DNA of 64,000 nt from Aradus depressus (Eukaryota; Arthropoda; Insecta; Hemiptera; Aradidae), in contig OY759216.1 of the NCBI GenBank assembly GCA_963662175.1, positions 53,957,087 to 54,021,086 of the forward strand, written 5' to 3'. The position numbers were made by a program, and so were the translations under genes. Shown in pieces: positions 62,912-64,000 of this stretch; the first letter of the stretch is position 1, and every line of letters begins with the position of its first letter. The notes under the pieces are model-generated. The model made no database searches. It had not been told where the DNA came from and worked only from the letters and a program-made list of their open reading frames with translations.

Positions 62912-63216
62912 ATTAGTTCTGCATCAAATCTGAGGGCATCACGGAAGTTGGAAATTTAATATCTATAGAACATTTTTGTAAGGAATCAATGTTTCGATAG
63001 TACTAACCGTAGTCGCACAAATCAAGGAAATGACTAAAAAAATAATAGTTTCAGAATCTCATTTCAGGAGGTTTTAGCCAAGTATCTCGCACATCCAAGT
63101 CGTGGTCGCCTCCAGCCCATCATAGCCTCACATTGTTTAATATCAAGTATTTAAAATTCATTTATCTTCTATCATTTATTTATTTTTAAATATATACATA
63201 TATATTCATATCGCAC
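62912..63216. other. No feature recognised
   Basis: AT-rich toward the end, with a short ATATACATATATAT patch. Confidence 0.4.
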
Positions 63217-63518
63217 AGTTAGTTATTGTGACTCATGCCCAGGCTTTAACTATGAGGTCATATCGCCTACTATCAGAGAGCTCTTTCGTCGCTCTGGTGG
63301 ACATGAGCCCGACTTTACTATGGGTGTCCTAAATTCTGCCTACCCTGAATTTTTATCCGTAGGGCTCTTTAAGGAGTACCTGACATCGTGCAGGCTCGGG
63401 ACCATCCCTTAACGTCCAATCCGAAGAACGGCTTGTTAAAGGTTTTTTCACCTCCCAGATAAAAAAAAAACCTGCGATCTTGAGCTCAGCAAGCAACAAC
63501 GCAACCTCTGAGCTACCG
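63217..63518 (-). mobile_element. SINE-A, full length, head passing into poly-C
   Basis: ACTCATGCCCAGGCTTTAAC, GGTGGACATGAGCCCGAC, TACCTGACATCGTGCAGG, CCGAAGAACGGC, then TGCGATCTTGAGCTCAGC and CTCTGAGCTACCG. The B box is destroyed and the terminal GGCGCCC has become a C-run. Confidence 0.9.
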
Positions 63519-63538
63519 CCCCCCCCCCCCCCCCCCCC
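63519..63538 (+). repeat. Poly-C tract (20 nt) at a SINE end
   Basis: Uninterrupted C20 at the position of the SINE 5' GC-rich end. Confidence 0.95.
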
Positions 63539-64000
63539 TATGAATTCCCAGAAATTTAGACGTCATACACTCGTGACTAGGGTATCTAGAGGGTGGAGGA
63601 TTACTTGCTGGTGGTGTGTTCGGGTTTGCGGGCCAGTATGTCAATGCCAGCCTCTCCAAGTGGGTCACTGGGTTGTAAGGGGGGCTAATCTACCGACCTT
63701 AGCACATTTCTTCACTTTCTTTACACTATCATCTGGGGGGGAGGGAGAGGATTTACGTCACTCTGACATAAACATCACATCACACCCATAACACTAGGGG
63801 GCCATCCTCACTCATCATAACACATTCCTCTCTTGGCTTCAATCACACCAATCGTTGCAAACTACATCACCTCGTCCATCAAATATTTACAGGCAGATAT
63901 TTTTATAGAGAAAAAGAATTTGAAAAGTCCTCCTCCAGAATTAGCTTTCGCTTCCAAGAAAGAAAAATAGATTGTGCTGTCAACGATTACGGTGACCATA
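63539..64000. other. Unique 3' margin, no gene recognised
   Basis: GTCAATGCCAGCCTC and a G-rich GGGGGGGAGGGAGAGG patch occur. The frame spanning 63480-63791 starts in the SINE and poly-C and is not credible. Confidence 0.4.

Noticed and set aside
63480..63791. Proline-rich 103-codon frame
   Set aside because: It begins in a SINE and runs through a poly-C tract; no independent support.

Overview
This is an AT-rich animal genomic window made almost entirely of repeats, with no intact gene that I can name. Signs of a eukaryote are tRNA-derived SINEs with Pol III A and B boxes, short candidate exons bounded by GT and AG, LINE 3' ends with poly(A), fold-back elements and long (TA)n tracts. An arthropod, perhaps a hemipteran, is my guess from the mix of repeats; it is an impression, not a demonstration.

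Layout. 0-5 kb: a 30-bp tandem motif, a 312-bp (TA)n tract, a LINE 3' hairpin, paired poly-C/poly-G tracts, a hammerhead-like motif at 3.09 kb and a LINE C-terminus with poly(A). 5-11 kb: a modular repeat, a second copy of the LINE hairpin, SINE pieces, a ~475-bp dispersed repeat and a LINE fragment. 11-13 kb: a 78-bp minisatellite in a LINE 3' end, split by a perfect 213-bp palindrome. 13-25 kb: modular repeats, a long inverted repeat flanked by hammerhead-like motifs, SINEs, a fold-back MITE and three small candidate exons. 25-35 kb: a 24-bp minisatellite, a second palindrome, SINE pairs. 35-56 kb: SINEs, modular repeats (one holding a nested MITE), LINE remnants and several unassigned reading frames. 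56-64 kb: a possible terminal exon, more hammerhead-like ends, two opposed SINEs, a poly-G-filled MITE and a 23-bp minisatellite.

The most abundant component is a gene-less modular repeat of up to ~500 bp, with about 25 copies on both strands. It is built of ~130-145-bp units and carries small hairpins at both ends. The most interesting component is a set of about twelve hammerhead-ribozyme-like motifs in two sequence families, several at the centres or edges of palindromes. Hammerheads are known in Penelope-like retroelements and retrozymes, so these may be terminal repeats of such elements, but no Penelope-type reverse transcriptase is visible here.

Candidate exons rest only on splice signals and open frames and are given low to moderate confidence. 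Repeat boundaries were read by eye and are usually good to about 10 bp.
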